Positions 12,617-24,730 are shown, counted from the first letter of the stretch. The stretch is 64,000 nucleotides of DNA from Stictocephala bisonia (GCA_035578905.1 JAQJVL010000103.1:496001-560000), one strand, 5' to 3'. A program made the numbers and translations. Notes: generated by a model not told the origin, from the sequence alone.

Positions 12617-12741
12617 GGGTTAGGTCATGTCATATTAGGTTAAGTTAGTTACCTGGTAATTTTGTGGGTACGTTTTATCTGTTACTACAAAGTAACCCAC
12701 CACAGTCTACCCTAACCTAACCTAACTTAACCTAACCTAAC
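12617..12741. repeat. Telomere-type (TTAGG/CCTAA) degenerate block, left
   Basis: TTAGG motifs in one orientation (12619-12650) are followed by CCTAACCTAACCTAACTTAA and further CCTAA units (12711-12741). It lies directly before the left satellite array. This is an interstitial copy, not a chromosome end, since sequence continues on both sides. Confidence 0.75.
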
Positions 12742-12747
12742 TCATCA

Positions 12748-15150
12748 CTACTCAACAACTAACTGTGATGGAAGGTACAGGTGAAAGCACTCTGTAGACA
12801 CACCTACATCAAGTTCTAAGTGAGAGAGTTGTCAGTTGATGTGTGACACGGTAACTCTACAATATATAATAGTTACCATGTTGTGTCTGATTAACGAACC
12901 TGTTGTACAGTGTAATGTAGTTACTATGTTACTCAACAACTAACTGTGTGAAAGCACTCTCTAGACACTAACCTGCCTCAAGTTCTAAGTGAGAGAGTTG
13001 TCAGTTGATGTGTAACATGGTAACTCTGTAAAATAAAATAGTTACCATGTTGTGTCTGATTAACGAACCTGTTGTACAGTGCAATGTAGTTACTATGTTA
13101 CTCAACAACTAACTGTGATGGAAGGCACAGGTGAAAGCGACTACTTACAGAGGCAGACTTACAACTGCCTCAAGTTCTAAGTGAGAGAGATGTCAGTTGA
13201 TGTGTGACACGGTAACTCTACAATGTAACACAGTTACCATGTTGTGTCTCTGATTAACGAACTTGTTGTACAGTGTAATATAGTTACTATGTTACTCAAC
13301 AACTAACTGTGATGGAAGGTACAGGTGAGAGCACTCTATAGACTTACACCTACCTCAAGTTCTGAGTGAGAGAGTTGTCAGTTGATGTGTGACACGGTAA
13401 CTCTACAATGTAACATAGTTACCATATTGTGTCTGATTAACGAACCTAATGTACAGTGTAATTTAGTTACTATGTTACTCAACAACTAACTGTGATGGAA
13501 AGTACAGGTGAAAGCACTCTAGACACTAACCTGCCTCAAGTTCTAAGTGAGAGAGATGTCAGTTGATGTGTAACACGGTAACTCTACAATGTAACATAGT
13601 TACCATATTGTGTCTGATAAATGAACCTAATGTACAGTGTAATTTAGTTACTATGTTACTCAACAACTAACTGTGATGGAAGGTACAGGTGAGAGCACTC
13701 TATAGACTTACACCTACCTCAAGTTCTGAGTGAGAGAGTTGTCAGTTGATGTGTGACACGGTAACTCTGCAATGTAACATAGTTACCATATTGTGTCTGA
13801 TTAACGAACCTAATGTACAGTGTAATTTAGTTACTATGTTACTCAACAACTAACTGTGATGGAAAGTACAGGTGAAAGCACTCTAGACACTAACCTGCCT
13901 CAAGTTCTAAGTGAGAGAGATGTCAGTTGATGTGTAACACGGTAACTCTACAATGTAACATAGTTATCATGTTATGTCTGATTAACGAACCTAATGTACA
14001 GTGTAATTTAGTTACTATGTTACTTAACAACTAACTGTGATGGAAGGTACAGGTGAGAGCACTCTATAGACTTACACCTACCTCAAGTTCTAAGTGAGAG
14101 AGTTGTCAGTTGATGTGTAACACGGTAACTCTACAATGTAACATAGTTACCATATTGTGTCTGATTAACGAACCTAATGTACAGTGTAATTTAGTTACTA
14201 TGTTACTTAACAACTAACTGCGATGGAAGGTACAGGTGAAAGCACTCTAGACACTAACCTGCCTCAAGTTCTAAGTGAGAGAGATGTCAGTTGATGTGTA
14301 ACACGGTAACTCTACAATGTAACATAGTTATCATGTTGTGTCTGATTAACGAACCTAATGTACAGTGTAATTTAGTTACTATGTTACTCAACAACTAACT
14401 GTGATGGAAGGTACAGGTGAGAGCACTCTATAGACTTACACCTACCTCAAGTTCTGAGTGAGAGAGTTGTCAGTTGATGTGTGACACGGTAACTCTACAA
14501 TGTAACATAGTTACCATATTGTGTCTGATTAACGAACCTAATGTACAGTGTAATTTAGTTACTATGTTACTTAACAACTAACTGTGATGGAAGGTACAGG
14601 TGAAAGCACTCCAGACACTAACCTGCCTCAAGTTCTAAGTGAGAGAGATGTCAGTTGATGTGTAACACGGTAACTCTACAATGTAACATAGTTATCATGT
14701 TGTGTCTGATTAACGAACCTAATGTACAGTGTAATTTAGTTACTATGTTACTTAACAACTAACTGTGATGGAAGGTACATGTGAAAGCACTCTAGACACT
14801 AACCTGTCTCAAGTTCTAAGTGAGAGAGATGTCAGTTGATGTGTAACACGGTAACTCTACAATGTAACATAGTTACCATATTGTGTCTGATTAACGAACC
14901 TAATGTACAATGTAATTTAGTTACTATGTTACTTAACAACTAACTGTGATGGAAGGTACAGGTGAAAGCACTCTAGACACTAACCTGCCTCAAGTTCTAA
15001 GTGAGAGAGATGTCAGTTGATGTGTAACACGGCAACTCTACAATATAACACAGTTATCATGTTGTATCTGATTAAATACTTTGTTGTATAGTGTAATATA
15101 GTTACTGTGTTACTCAACAACTAACTGTGATGGAAGGTACAGGTGAAAGG
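12748..15150 (+). repeat. Satellite array, 13 units of ~182 bp
   Basis: The marker GTGTGACAC/GTGTAACAC recurs at 12841, 13010, 13202, 13387, 13568, 13751, 13932, 14115, 14296, 14479, 14660, 14841 and 15022. From about 13320 two variants alternate: A (CTCTATAGACTTACACC, GAGAGAGTTGTC) and B (CTCTAGACACTAACCTGCC, GAGAGAGATGTC). This gives a 364-bp dimeric higher-order repeat, and the last units are all B. Inside each unit, GGTAAC and GTTACC blocks form short inverted repeats. No coding potential. Confidence 0.95.
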
Positions 15151-15330
15151 ACTGTCTAGGTTAGGTAACTCACCACAGTCTATCCTAACCTAACCTAACC
15201 TAACTCATCACAGTCTACCCTAAACTAACGTATCCTATCTTACCTAACATAACATAACCTAACCTAACTAAAAACAACTCAATCTACCCGATGTAACAAC
15301 ATTTAATTTATCCTAACCTAATATAACCTG
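15151..15330. repeat. Telomere-type (CCTAA) degenerate block, right
   Basis: CCTAACCTAACCTAACCTAA at 15184-15203, followed by decayed units (CCTAACATAACATAACCTAA and others) to about 15330. TAACTCACCACAGTCTATCC before it parallels TAACCCACCACAGTCTACCC in the left block, so both blocks come from one sequence type. Confidence 0.8.
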
Positions 15331-17065
15331 AGCTACATTTTTCTAGAATATTTTACTTATTGTTGGTATTGTGATTATTTCATTGTCATATTTGAGTTTA
15401 GGAGACAAAAAATACTTAAAAATAATGTTTAGTAAATAATTTTTGTCTTTTTAAGTTGTTCTGTTACAACTTTATATTTTCGTGGGTAAAAGCCAATGGT
15501 TATACATGCGTTCGTGCGTTTAATAGAATTAGTTTTAAATTTTGAAAATCAAATGGGACGCTTACATTTCAATTTTACCGATCAAACTATTAAAAGATAA
15601 AACAAAGTGATGAGACATTAACATTTATAAAATTAAGGAATTTTCAATCATCATAAATTACAGTTATAAATAATGTGTCAAATATAACATGATCGTATGT
15701 GAATAAAAAAGTGTGGCAACCGTTTATTTAAGATAAAAACACGACAGTCTGGTATGTCACGTTTTCTGTGCTTAATGTTTTTATTTACATATCACAAGTA
15801 AACTAGGTTAGCAGCAGCTTTCTAATATCATATATTAATTAATTAAATACAATTAATTATGAACTTATTTTATTGTAAATTATTTTTTCTTCAATGTTTG
15901 TTTGTGTTTATATGATTCGATTTCGATCAAACAAAGATCAGCTTCGGCACAACATGTACGTAACCAAACCAACATATGGGAGAAATAAAAGAACATTTTG
16001 AATCACAATATATATATGTCAGCAAATCAACAAATTAAACACCCTTGAAACATTTTAAATTTATGAACAAATAAATAGTTACAAAGCTATGTTAAATGAA
16101 AAAATACAATTCAGCTCTCAATATATTTTTTATTTAAATATTTATTACTATGGGAGGCGAGCTAAGAACATTCATATGGAAATATTTAATTGATTTGTAA
16201 TTTTAATAAAGCACCCTTTATTTATTTATTTTTTTGTCGTAAACTACTAACTAGTTTCGGCTCTTAGGCCATTTTCGGAGTATAAAATATGACCTACAAA
16301 AAAACACATGTAAATGACAAATGATTAAGTTAGTATTTAGGTGAATTGAACAAAACATTGATTATGATGTTTGTATTACTTAAATATATATTTTATTTGT
16401 TATCTTATTGATCTCTATACATTTTTCTGATGTTTAATTATATGTAACGTTACTACATTACTCTCAATTAAACTATTTATATTTATGTTCGTGTTTATTT
16501 GTATCTTCTCTTTACATATTTCATTAATTTTCATTTTATCCAACAACTATTCAGAGATAAATAATATTTTGTATTTCATCTAATGATGTTACAAGTATAT
16601 TTCTACCGAAAAGTGTCGTGAACAAAAATAAAACATTAAATCCATGTCAGGTCAGAATTATTAAATCTTACTGTTTGTAATTCAGGGACTATACATAACT
16701 TCAATAAATTTCCATAAATAGGAACGTTGTATTAAAATTTAGATGGAATAGAAACCTAATCGATAAAATATTCATCATGACTTACAAACAACCTAAAGTA
16801 TTCGAAAAATAATGTTCTTAAACGTACTCAAACATTCTTCTCTTCTTAACATTGAAGATTTATTTCTTTACACTTTAACTTCAATGTAAGTAGAGAGTTA
16901 AAGTTAATTTTAAAGTTAACTTAATTTTGTCACACATAAAAAACGTAAGCACTCCATATTAATTAACGATTCTTCAATCAAGTTACTATTTCTGTACTTA
17001 GAGACATGCTAATCAATGTGAAGCAGATCTTGCAGGGATCAGTGACTAACGAGAACAGCCTAGAA
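15331..17065. other. AT-rich spacer between inverted satellite arrays
   Basis: Mostly AT-rich non-coding sequence without ORFs. The only recognisable item is the retroelement end at about 16200-16290. Confidence 0.7.
16200..16290 (-). mobile_element. Retroelement 3' end with GAAAC hairpin, probable PLE relic
   Basis: On the minus strand, AATGGCC TAAGA GCC GAAACTAG is followed by AGTTTACGAC and an (AAAT)n tail ending in AAAGGGTGC. The stem-loop followed by GAAAC resembles the second half of the hammerhead-like motif in Penelope-like elements. The CTGANGA half is degraded (CCGAAAA). Family assignment is an inference. Confidence 0.4.
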
Positions 17066-17067
17066 AC

Positions 17068-18255
17068 AGGTTCGTTAATCAGAGACACAACATGGTAACT
17101 ATGTTACATTGTAGAGTTACTGTGTTACACATAAACTTCATCTCTCTCAATTAAAACTTGAGGCAGTTGTAAGTCTAGAGAGTGGTTTCACCTGTACCTT
17201 CTATCCCAGAGGGTTGTTCAGTAACATAGTAACTACATTACACTGTACAACAAGTTCGTTAATCAGAGACACAACATGGTGACTATGTTATATTGTAGAG
17301 TTACCGTGTTACACATCAACTTATAACTTTCTCACTTAGAACTTGAGGCAGTTGTAAGTCTAGAGAGTGCTTTCACCTGTACCATCCATCCCAGTTAGTT
17401 GGAGAGTAACATAGTAACTATATTACACTGTACAACAAGTTCGTTAATCAGAGACACAACATGGTAACTATGTTACATTGTAGAGTTACCGTGTTACACA
17501 TCAACTGACAACTCTCTCACTTAGAACTTGAGGCAGTTGTAAGTCTAGCGAGTGCTTTCACCTGTACCTTCTCTCCCAGTTAGTTGTTGAGTAACACAGT
17601 AACTACATTACACTGTACAACAAGTTCGTCAATCAGAGACACAACATGTTAACTGTGTTACATTGTAGAGTTACCATGTTACACATCAACTGACATCTCT
17701 CTCTCTCTCAGAACTTGAAGCAGGTGTAAGTCTAGAGAGTGCTTTCACCTGTACCTTCTATCCCAGTTAGTTGTTGAGTAATACAGTAACTATATTAACA
17801 TTGTATAGTTACCCTGTTACACATCAGCTGACGTCTATCTCATTTAGAACTTGAGGCAGTTGTAAGTCTAGAGAGTGCTTTCACCTGTACCATCCATCCC
17901 AGTTAGTTGGTGAGTAACATAGTAACTATATTACACTGTACAACAAGTTCGTTAATCAGAGACACAACATGGTAACTATGTTACGTTGTAGAGTTACCGT
18001 GTTACACATCAACTGACAACTCTCTCACTTAGAACTTGAGGTTGGTTAGTTCTAGAAAGTACTTTCACCTGTACCATCCATCCCAGTTAGTTGTTGTGAA
18101 CATGGTAACTACATTACACTACAGTTCATTAATCAGGTACACAACATTTTAACTACAGAGTTACCAAGTTACACATCAACTGACAACTGTCTCACTTAGA
18201 ACTTGAGGTAATTTTGTGTCTAGAGAGTGGTTTCACCTGTACCTTCCAACCAAAC
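17068..18255 (-). repeat. Satellite array in opposite orientation, 7 units
   Basis: Same unit as 12748-15150, reverse-complemented (TTCGTTAATCAGAGACACAA, GAACTTGAGGCAGTTGTAAG, CACCTGTACC). The marker GTTACAC recurs at 17124, 17308, 17493, 17678, 17816, 18001 and 18168. One unit is about 47 bp short. It is more diverged than the left array, and I see no (CCTAA)n next to it. Confidence 0.95.
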
Positions 18256-19160
18256 AAGTCACTTACGTTATATTTAATTGTATGCTCTCTTTGTTATTTT
18301 TTAAACATACCATGCATTGTAATATTATATCTTGTAAGCTAAAGCACTTTTTCTTTTTTTTTTCTAAAAGATAAGCAGGAGTGCTTTATATAAAATAGTA
18401 GTTTACGTTAGTTTAAATAACGAAACAAACTAATAAAATTACAATAAAGTTATGAAACCGACCGATTACAATGTAACCATTTTATCACTTAACTCACTCA
18501 CTTAAACATTAGTATAGGATGAGATTATGTTATGTTATGAGGATGAGTCCACAGGACTTAATACTATTTACATGTTTTTTGTCTTGTTAACTCTAAAATT
18601 ATGGAAAATCTTGTATTGTAATGCATGCATAAAAAAGATATATCTTCCCAATTAGTCTTATACTTGATTCTTATCAAACAACACGGACTCTATTATGTTG
18701 TATAAGAAGCCACTGGTTCAAAATTTAGTAGTTTATGATTTCATGATTATGTTTATAAGTATTTAAAATAATATTAAACATAATTAGTGTGGTTTGGATT
18801 CCATATTTTTTTTAGTATAACGAGAGGCTAATATCCTTATAAACCTTACTGATACTTCCATGTTCATTTTAATCACCTGGGTATTTAGAACTCGTCCTTT
18901 AAAATAAATTTAAAAGTCAGTAGACCTGTATTATGAATAACACCACCTTGCACTCATATTATCACAATTAACCATAATTTATGAGGCATTGAGATATCCC
19001 GCGTTGGTAACTTAAATTTAATTTCAAATTTAATCAAAAGATTTAAAATGTATAACCAATTGACAACTTATACTAATCGACCTAACTTACTAAATATTCT
19101 TATTAAATCATTTAGATAATTAAGAAGGATGTATTATTGCCCTGTAAATTTAATTTATAA
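18256..19160. other. AT-rich non-coding, nothing recognised
   Basis: No repeat, ORF or RNA signature was seen. Confidence 0.6.
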
Positions 19161-19164
19161 AGCT

Positions 19165-19575
19165 ACTTGGGAACAAAGTGTTTGGAAGATTGTAGGCGAT
19201 AATTTCCATGCTCAGTCCTCTTAATACCAACGCGGCGTCCACTCAATGGTTGCCATCGACGTGGACACTACTAGAGAAGTTTTGGGTGTCCATATTGGAT
19301 GGTAGTCAAGGTTCAGATGTTGTGTCGGAAAGTGAACTGAGTGTCAGACTTGTCAGTTAGCTGAAAATCAGACCAACACCACGTGGTTTGGATTCTACGT
19401 AAAGCTGTAGATCCCATAGTTGCCCTGGCAATTGGGCTATTAATAAATAGTCCTTTCTGAACTAAGTCGAACTTAGATAGTAACAATGACTACTCGTTCA
19501 TCTACACTCATCAAATTCATTCACTCCTAATATTCGCCAATATCTTAACGGTCGGCGTAGTAGAATTCTGATATT
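19165..19575 (+). mobile_element. SINE-A copy
   Basis: Plus-strand copy containing GCGTCCACTCAATGG, GGTAGTCAAGGTTC, GTAACAATGACTACTCG and the terminal GGTCGGCGTAGTAG, followed by an AT-rich tail. It matches 27853-28255 along most of its length. Confidence 0.7.
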
Positions 19576-20434
19576 AATAATGAATAACTATTATGTAGAA
19601 GATTTTTTTTTATTCATTCAAACATAGAAGTATGTTAATGTTTATAGAAATAAATGTAGTAATGATGGGTATTCAAGATTATTCCAGTTATTCTTTTAAT
19701 TAAGTAATTTTGCTCCTCCTTCGTATTGAATGTAACACCTTAATTTGTACGTTTTTGATGTTTGAGTACAAATTTAACTTATAATAGTATCATTATGCTA
19801 AATTAAGACGCTTTCAGTATTATACAAAACAAACATAAAAATTTCAACAAAAACGCAATTTACAAATTAATGTTAACTGTACCAATGAAGCCCAACTTTA
19901 AATCAATACTTGGGGATTTTTATTATCTTTGGTATTTAATATAATGTCATATCGATTTCATAAGTAAGGAAGTAAAATAATTTGTGTCTGCCACATATCA
20001 CAAAGTTTATGGCACAGGTGAACGAAGCTTTAAGTTGGTCCCAACGGAAATTTGCAATTAAAGTCAGTTTTAAGTGGAATTACCCAAGTCTAAATTTAAT
20101 ACTTTGGGGAGAATGTCATCTCAACCCTTATCATTAAAGTTTTAAATAGTTTATTGTAAAACTTAAGTTTAACTTGGTAAAATATCTATGTTATTATTCT
20201 ATGTATCAACAAAGTCTCAACACTTCGAATTTTGTGAAATCATTGCTTAAAGGTACATAAAAATATAAGAGTTAACAAATTTTTATACGCAAGGATTTGT
20301 AAGGAATATTACAATTAAACTCATAATTTTGATAAAATATTTACAAGAAATAATACAAGTGTTTTGTTGGTTTTTTGTTTGCAATATATTTACAAATAGT
20401 TTTTTTTTAATCAGCATAATACGTGTTGATACAT
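19576..20434. other. AT-rich non-coding, nothing recognised
   Basis: The only ORF (20329-20529) overlaps the PLE-derived palindrome arm and is spurious. Confidence 0.6.
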
Positions 20435-20740
20435 ATACAATACAAATAAAATGTCACATAAAAAATATTTATTACAATATAAGCACAAAATGCACAAATA
20501 TATTACAATACAAGAACAAAATGTACTAATATTATGGTGACCGATTTCGGTGAACCACGCTCACCTTTTTAAAATAATCTTTTTGAATCCCTCTGGTCTG
20601 AGGAAGGTGAGCGTGGTTCACCGAAAACGATCACCAGAATATTTGTACATTTTGTAGTTGTACTGTAATATATTTGTGCATTGTATGCTTATATTATAAT
20701 ACATTTTGTGTTGTGTGACGTTTTATTTGTACTGCAACAT
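20435..20740. mobile_element. Palindromic PLE-derived repeat (inverted pair)
   Basis: Two arms (about 20435-20568 and 20604-20740) are inverted copies: AATACAAATAAAATGTCACA, GCACAAAATGCACAAATATA and GGTGAACCACGCTCACCTT on the left against their complements on the right. A spacer of about 35 bp separates them. A related fragment without the hairpin is at 56095-56155. The hammerhead motif in the right arm suggests terminal repeats of a Penelope-like element joined head to head. Confidence 0.7.
20592..20640 (+). ncRNA. Hammerhead ribozyme motif, PLE type
   Basis: In order: stem I 5' strand TCTGGT (20592-20597), core CTGAGGA (20598-20604), stem II GGTGA / TCACC (20606-20610 and 20618-20622), core GAAA (20623-20626), a very short stem III (ACGAT), the cleavage C at 20632, then stem I 3' strand ACCAGA (20633-20638), which pairs perfectly with TCTGGT. 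This is the order of a hammerhead with the variable position 7 as G. Minimal hammerheads with tiny stem III are known from Penelope-like elements, where they may act as dimers. Cleavage here is unproven. Confidence 0.6.
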
Positions 20741-21498
20741 ATTTACACGACTTTTATTGCTCAGTTTTCAATTGTTCGAAGGGAAATTCATTTCTGAGCA
20801 GACAAAAGAATGTTATAAGTAAATATAGTGAGACAAATGTATTTATCACAACCAGTACAACCGATTTTCATGCTTTAGTAAAATAGTGTTTATTGAAAAC
20901 ATTATTTGTTTCTAATTAAATATATTAAATTAGGAGACTAGCCTGGAATGTTTCCAAGGTTTTATAGCTGTTTGTAACCCTTGTAAATAGTGGTAAACAG
21001 AATATTGTTACAGTGATATAATTATTAAATAAGGGTATAATCAAAAATTAAAAGTTTTAGGAAATATCTTCTATAGCAAAATAATAATTCCTAACGTTAA
21101 CTAGTATATTAGTAATTAATCAAAAAATAACATGGCTAGTGAATAAATGACACTTATTAGCTTTTTATAGATTAATAAAAGACCAAGACCCAAAGGTACA
21201 TTCTGAACAACAAGGCAAAATGTTAATATCTTGACTTTTAATCCTTCTGTAACGAATCTCGTGGGACTATATCTACATATTCAAAACATGTATTACTGTA
21301 AGGATATACTATAAAATGTATGTATTTAAATGAAACATATTTAATAGTTGCACAATTAAGAAATTAAAAATTGTGGAATTATTAAATATGTTTTATTTAA
21401 ATCCATCAAAATTCCACCAAGGACCAAAAAAAGAAACTATAAAATTTATGATGAAAAATAATAATTCTTTTCTTATCACATAACAAATTTGTAGTTAA
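20741..21498. other. AT-rich non-coding, nothing recognised
   Basis: No ORF or repeat was seen. Confidence 0.6.
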
Positions 21499-21725
21499 GG
21501 CAACGATCGTCAAGATATGGGTGACTACGAATTTCGAAAGAGTTTGATGAGTGTAGATGATCAAATGACTAAGGTGGAATGAGTGAATCTACAAATCAAT
21601 ATTCTTTAGAAAGTGACATTATACAAATCGTATATCATATTATCCCTTTTCCCTTTCATCCCTTTCAAAATTTGTCATGAATCTGATTGAGATCAAACTG
21701 AGAGCCATTAGCTGGAATTTTAATA
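21499..21725 (-). mobile_element. SINE-C copy (tRNA-headed, worn)
   Basis: Minus-strand copy related to 24468-24728. On the plus strand it starts AACGATCGTCAAGATATGGG (tail domain) and ends GATCAAACTGAGAGCCATTAGCTGG, which on the minus strand is a decayed tRNA-like head with a B-box-like segment. Confidence 0.65.
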
Positions 21726-23170
21726 ACTACGTTACTAACCAATTATGATTTTCTTATTATAATAAATGGCCATTAACATCTTAAATTAATGTCTCATTTG
21801 TAAACCATAAATATACTTACTTCAGTATACTTTGCCACTGTACTAACCCTTTAAAGAACATTTTCATAATAATTACAATAACTAATAAATGCTTCCAAAG
21901 AATTGACACAAACTTTCTCCCATATTAAACACTAAAAAATTAAATCTTAGAAAAATACCAGTTTGATTCCCAAATATATATATGTGCCATAATTCAAAAC
22001 CTAGTCAAGTTAGAGACATGTGGTTTTTACTAAAATATTTTAAATTTTAATTCACACCTTTCCTAAACATTTGTATTTTTGGCCATAAAAATAATAAAAA
22101 ACTAAAATTTCTAAAAAGTGAAAAATGGCCTGGATATATTGGCTAAATACACCACATACCAAAGTTCATAAAAATGTATCCATCCGTTTGGTCTTCAGTG
22201 AACTTCACATACACATGGACAGACACAATAAAGTGTTTTCGAAAAAACATTTTTATTTTGTTCAGGGGAATCTAAAATGGATTTTTAGACCAACTAGTAA
22301 TTTATTTTTTTACGATCACAATACTTTCTCTATGTTTACACACATGGGAGAAATTCAAAACATCAGAAAGAGATGCAGTAAGCAGTAAGAAAAGTTATAA
22401 TTCCATTAAAAGAACATTTGTTAAACTTTGTAGACTGAATCGAATTTAAACAGCGATTTTACATGCAGCTATCTTATGATCTTTCTATGTTCTTATTTAA
22501 TAACATTCTAGTTATTTACAACAATTATTTACAAAATCAAAATGTTATTGCATATTATAGGATCGAATACTCACATATATTGAGAGGAAATAATGAGATA
22601 AAATGCTTTCCCAAAGGCTTCGAACTCAGTCTTGGGTAATCCCTCTTAAGAGTGACTTTAATTACAAATTTCCTTTGGGACCAAGTTATAACTTCTCACA
22701 CCTGAGACCTGTGTTTCGTCGGCAATTGCGTGAAACTAATTATATCATTACTTGATATGTCACTGGGAAATATTAACTTCATTTACATTATCAATTTTAC
22801 TTAAGAGTCAATGTTGCACTTATAGAACCACCTTAAACTTGTTGCAATGTAATATAAACTTAAAATCACAACCTGACCATTGGGATTTGCTTTTCTTCGA
22901 ATTGCTTCAACTTCCATTGTGACCACGGACTTTAATCACTATGGCCGTTGGTACAACAAGCCTACAACACGTCTACAAATACATGGTGTACCTGAAATAC
23001 TTGGACAAACTTCAGGCTGTTGTTTCTGGGCTCAAAACAAACCAAAAATGTCATATAAACATATGACCCAATACTCACAGTTTTCTGTCCGTCTATGTTT
23101 CTTACATTATAATATTTGTCTCAGCAACCATAAAAGGTAGAGTGCTGAAATTTAGCAAATATGCTCTTTA
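21726..23170. other. AT-rich non-coding with short unsupported ORFs
   Basis: ORFs at 22125-22388 and 22880-23140 have no recognisable domain. The latter crosses sequence (TTCTGTCCGTCTATG, AAAGGTAGAGTGCTGAAATT) of the kind found in decayed DNA transposons. Confidence 0.45.
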
Positions 23171-23692
23171 TGAATATGCAAAATAATGTACAATTATCTG
23201 TAATAAATGAAAATATACCTCTTCTTTGACACAACAACTTTAATGTAATGTAGCCCAAATTACAATCTCACAATGTAAACAATACAACTGTCAAATCAAA
23301 TTAATTATTGAAAACATATGATGTATTTAACATTTGTTATAAATTAATATTATTGTAATAGGATCTAGCAACTACAGAATGATTGTATGTAACATACCGC
23401 CCACCTTGAAAGGATTTCTTTCAATAAAGTATAATTTGAAAATCCGGCCCGGAGGACCAATAAATGTTTCTGAATATGTAAAATAATGTATAGTTAACTG
23501 TAATAAATTAAAATAAACATCTTCTTTGACACAACAAATTTAATGTAATGTAGCCCAAATTTCAATCACACAATGTAAACAAAACAACTGTCAAATCAAA
23601 TTAATTGTTGAAAGATGTATTTAACATTTGTTATAAATTAATATTATTGTAATAGGCTGTAGCAACAACAGAATGATTTTATGTAACATATG
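23171..23692 (+). repeat. Direct duplication, ~225 bp, offset 300 bp
   Basis: 23171-23397 and 23471-23692 share CTTCTTTGACACAACAA, TTTAATGTAATGTAGCCCAA, AACTGTCAAATCAAATTAAT and AATATTATTGTAATAGG, at roughly 90% identity by eye. The intervening 75 bp carries CCGGCCCGGAGG. There is no coding potential. Confidence 0.85.
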
Positions 23693-23697
23693 CTATA

Positions 23698-24126
23698 CTA
23701 GTAATACTCTATTACATAATTTTTTTTTTAATCGTCAAAATTTTTCAAAATGGCGGCTAGTTAAAAATTTGACGTTAAATTACGTAAAAACTACACTCTG
23801 TATAAAAAAAACAAAAAAGTAATAAATTGTATCAAATTTTATTATAAAACTAACCATACCTTGTTTATTGAAAACAAATAAGAAATGCAAAATTTGTGGT
23901 ATTTCCTTTAATCTAGTTACAACTGAATTTTTGAACTGGCCCTCCCTAACATAATAATATGCTAATGCCGACATACGATTACGTGCCACATTTCAATTGG
24001 TTTAAGTTGTTACCTGTTTGTTTTATTTGAAACATTTTAGTAATTTATAAATTTATTTAGGTATGACTAGATACAATACAATAAAATCATAATGTAGTTA
24101 TGTTTAATTACGTAAGTAGTTTAGTT
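23698..24126. other. AT-rich non-coding with transposon-like scrap
   Basis: TCAAAATGGCGGCTAGTTAA and AAATTTGACG (23745-23775) echo TCGAAATGGCGACTGTCTAA and AAATTTCATAG inside FB1 (4080-4115). Confidence 0.4.
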
Positions 24127-24240
24127 ACGTGGTGGCTTCAAGTTCCAAGGTTCGATTCCCATTCATAGAATAAGAGTCACGCACAGGATTACAGGCCCAT
24201 GTGAACAGACGAGTGAAGTTTTATTTAAAAAAAGAAAAAA
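24127..24240 (+). mobile_element. SINE-B copy with internal deletion
   Basis: The copy has GGTGGCTTCAAGTTCC joined closely to the B box GGTTCGATTCCC (24149-24160), so the A-to-B interval is shortened. The 3' part ACAGACGAGTGAAGTTTTA plus an A-rich tail matches the other copies. Confidence 0.75.
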
Positions 24241-24394
24241 TACTAATTTGCTATCTTCTAAGTTTTAGTATTTTTCAGACATGTACACGATTTGATTTCA
24301 AAGGAAATGTTTTTTTTTTTTCAAAATTTCTGTTCCCAAATTACATCTAGGAACTATGTTACTTGTCAACAAGATATAATAATTATAACTTATA

Positions 24395-24467
24395 TAACAA
24401 TTATTTATATTTACTTATTTATTTACTTATATTTACTTATATTTACTTATATAACAATATTATTTAT
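24395..24467. repeat. AT-rich simple repeat (ATTTACTT/TTTA)n
   Basis: Imperfect runs of ATTTACTTATTTATTTACTT type abut the tail end of the SINE at 24468. Part of it may be that SINE's own (AATA)n tail. Confidence 0.8.
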
Positions 24468-24728
24468 TTATTTATTCGTTCTTAAGACGCCGATCGTCAA
24501 GATATGGGCGAATATGGATTTCGAATGAGTGTGATGAGTGAATGGAGTCATTGTTACAAAGGCCGACTATTCCTTAGAAAGTGTCATTAATTAAAATTCC
24601 AATGACAAATGAACAGCCAGTGGTTATCAGCTGATCCCTTTCAAAATATGTTACAACTTTGATTGGGATCGAACTGAGAACCTTTAGCTTATGAAGCTGG
24701 GGTTTAACCACCTAAGCTACATCGCAGA
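24468..24728 (-). mobile_element. SINE-C copy, tRNA-derived
   Basis: On the minus strand the head reads GCGATGTAGCTTAGGTGG (A box TAGCTTAGGTGG) and then GGTTCTCAGTTCGATCCC (B box AGTTCGATCC). A body follows, then the tail domain shared with SINE-A, ending ATCGGCGTCTTAAGAACG and (AATA)n. The spacing and order of boxes are those of a tRNA-derived SINE. It is not a functional tRNA. Confidence 0.8.
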
Positions 24729-24730
24729 TA

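Noticed and set aside
12711..15330. A true chromosome end at the CCTAA blocks
   Set aside because: The blocks are short, degenerate and have ordinary sequence on both sides, so they are interstitial.
24640..24728. A functional tRNA gene on the minus strand
   Set aside because: A and B boxes are present but there is no convincing cloverleaf or acceptor stem, and the sequence continues into a SINE body and tail.
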